NCBI GenBank assembly: GCA_033762625.1
Contig: JANRLI010000002.1
Coordinates: 62,001-126,000, forward strand
From: Alphaproteobacteria bacterium
Lineage (GTDB): Bacteria > Pseudomonadota > Alphaproteobacteria > UBA9219 > RGZA01
Length of the DNA stretch: 64,000 nucleotides
Reading direction: 5' to 3'
Made by a program: the position numbers and the translations under genes
In this document: piece after piece, positions 63,750 through 64,000 of the stretch
Layout of the letters: every line of letters starts with the position of its first letter
Numbering within the stretch: the stretch's first letter is position 1
Notes under the pieces: model-generated
What the model was told of the DNA's origin: nothing
Seen by the model: the letters and a program-made list of their open reading frames with translations, nothing else
Databases searched by the model: none

Positions 63750-64000
63750 TTATATCCGCGGTTCGTAATCGGGGATGCTGGGCGTAATCTGCCCGTTCTC
63801 GGCGATCACATTGTGGTGAATGTCGGTGCATTCGATTAAACCTTTTGGCACTTCGCCATCACCGCGCTCCTTCGGGATGCACAGCACATTGGTATTGCAG
63901 CGGTTGCCGAATAAATTTTCATCACTCTTGTTAAAATTATCGATTTTGAACAAACGGCCCGTATGCCACCATGCGCGGTAACCCAGATTAAAAATGGTTT
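63750..64000 (-). CDS. Orphan protein, C-terminal fragment
   Basis: The reading frame runs out of the window; only 83 C-terminal codons are visible, including YRAWWHTGRLFKIDNFNKSD and GLIECTDIHHNVIAENGQIT. The residues look like a folded domain but I do not recognise it. The stop TAA is at 63750-63752, only 5 nt beyond the GIY-YIG element. Confidence 0.6.
   Translation of the reverse strand, partial: TIFNLGYRAWWHTGRLFKIDNFNKSDENLFGNRCNTNVLCIPKERGDGEVPKGLIECTDIHHNVIAENGQITPSIPDYEPRI

Overview
The window reads as chromosome of an alphaproteobacterium of moderate GC. The evidence is gene content and order: a Usg gene, a CpdR-like single-domain regulator, the ftsE / ftsX / ydcF-like / plsC run, a heparinase-family gene followed by purH, a CIRCE-controlled groESL operon, and atpH-atpA. 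A Micavibrio/Rhodospirillales-like relative is my guess from the style of the hypothetical proteins; no rRNA or other lineage marker is present. I see no tRNA, rRNA, CRISPR array, prophage or IS transposase.

Layout. 0-9.5 kb: the 3' end of a yggS-type gene, several orphan proteins, envelope genes (polysaccharide deacetylase, peptidoglycan-binding protein, M15 lipoprotein peptidase), apaG, a winged-helix regulator and a type IV pilin-like gene. 9.5-13.2 kb: rpmB-tgt, an FkbM methyltransferase and an MFS transporter. 13.2-16 kb: an orphan cluster on the minus strand. 16.5-18.7 kb: groESL. 19-26.7 kb: a Sel1 protein, a subtilisin-like autotransporter, a possible iron-dependent oxygenase, DUF1993 and Usg. 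26.7-33.6 kb: the ftsEX region, with an orphan gene inserted between ftsE and ftsX, then a zinc-ribbon protein, a CpdR-like regulator and galU. 33.6-39.3 kb: orphans, UDP-glucose dehydrogenase and a glycosyltransferase; with galU they suggest UDP-glucuronate supply for surface polysaccharide. 39.5-41.7 kb: atpH-atpA, closed by a terminator instead of continuing into atpG. 41.8-48.6 kb: small-molecule hydrolases and oxidoreductases. 48.8-59.6 kb: the most distinctive region. Two large exported cysteine-rich mosaic proteins with Gly-Asp tails bracket two small orphan genes, a Tat-exported DUF1513 protein and a penicillin-binding-protein-like hydrolase. 59.9-63.4 kb: heparinase-family gene and purH. 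63.4-63.7 kb: a GIY-YIG gene enclosed by perfect 29-bp inverted repeats.

Short interspersed repeats are a second theme. One family is a GC-rich hairpin with recurring blocks such as GGCGCAACCGCTCGGGC. It lies between genes, in the groES leader, and twice inside coding regions in the same reading frame, much like the palindromic elements known in Rickettsia. Two other hairpin families also occur.

The best candidate for something undescribed is the mosaic-protein locus at 48.8-59.6 kb. Two lineages of serine codon in its modules hint at exchange within and between the two genes. All functional statements rest on motif reading; no database search was run.
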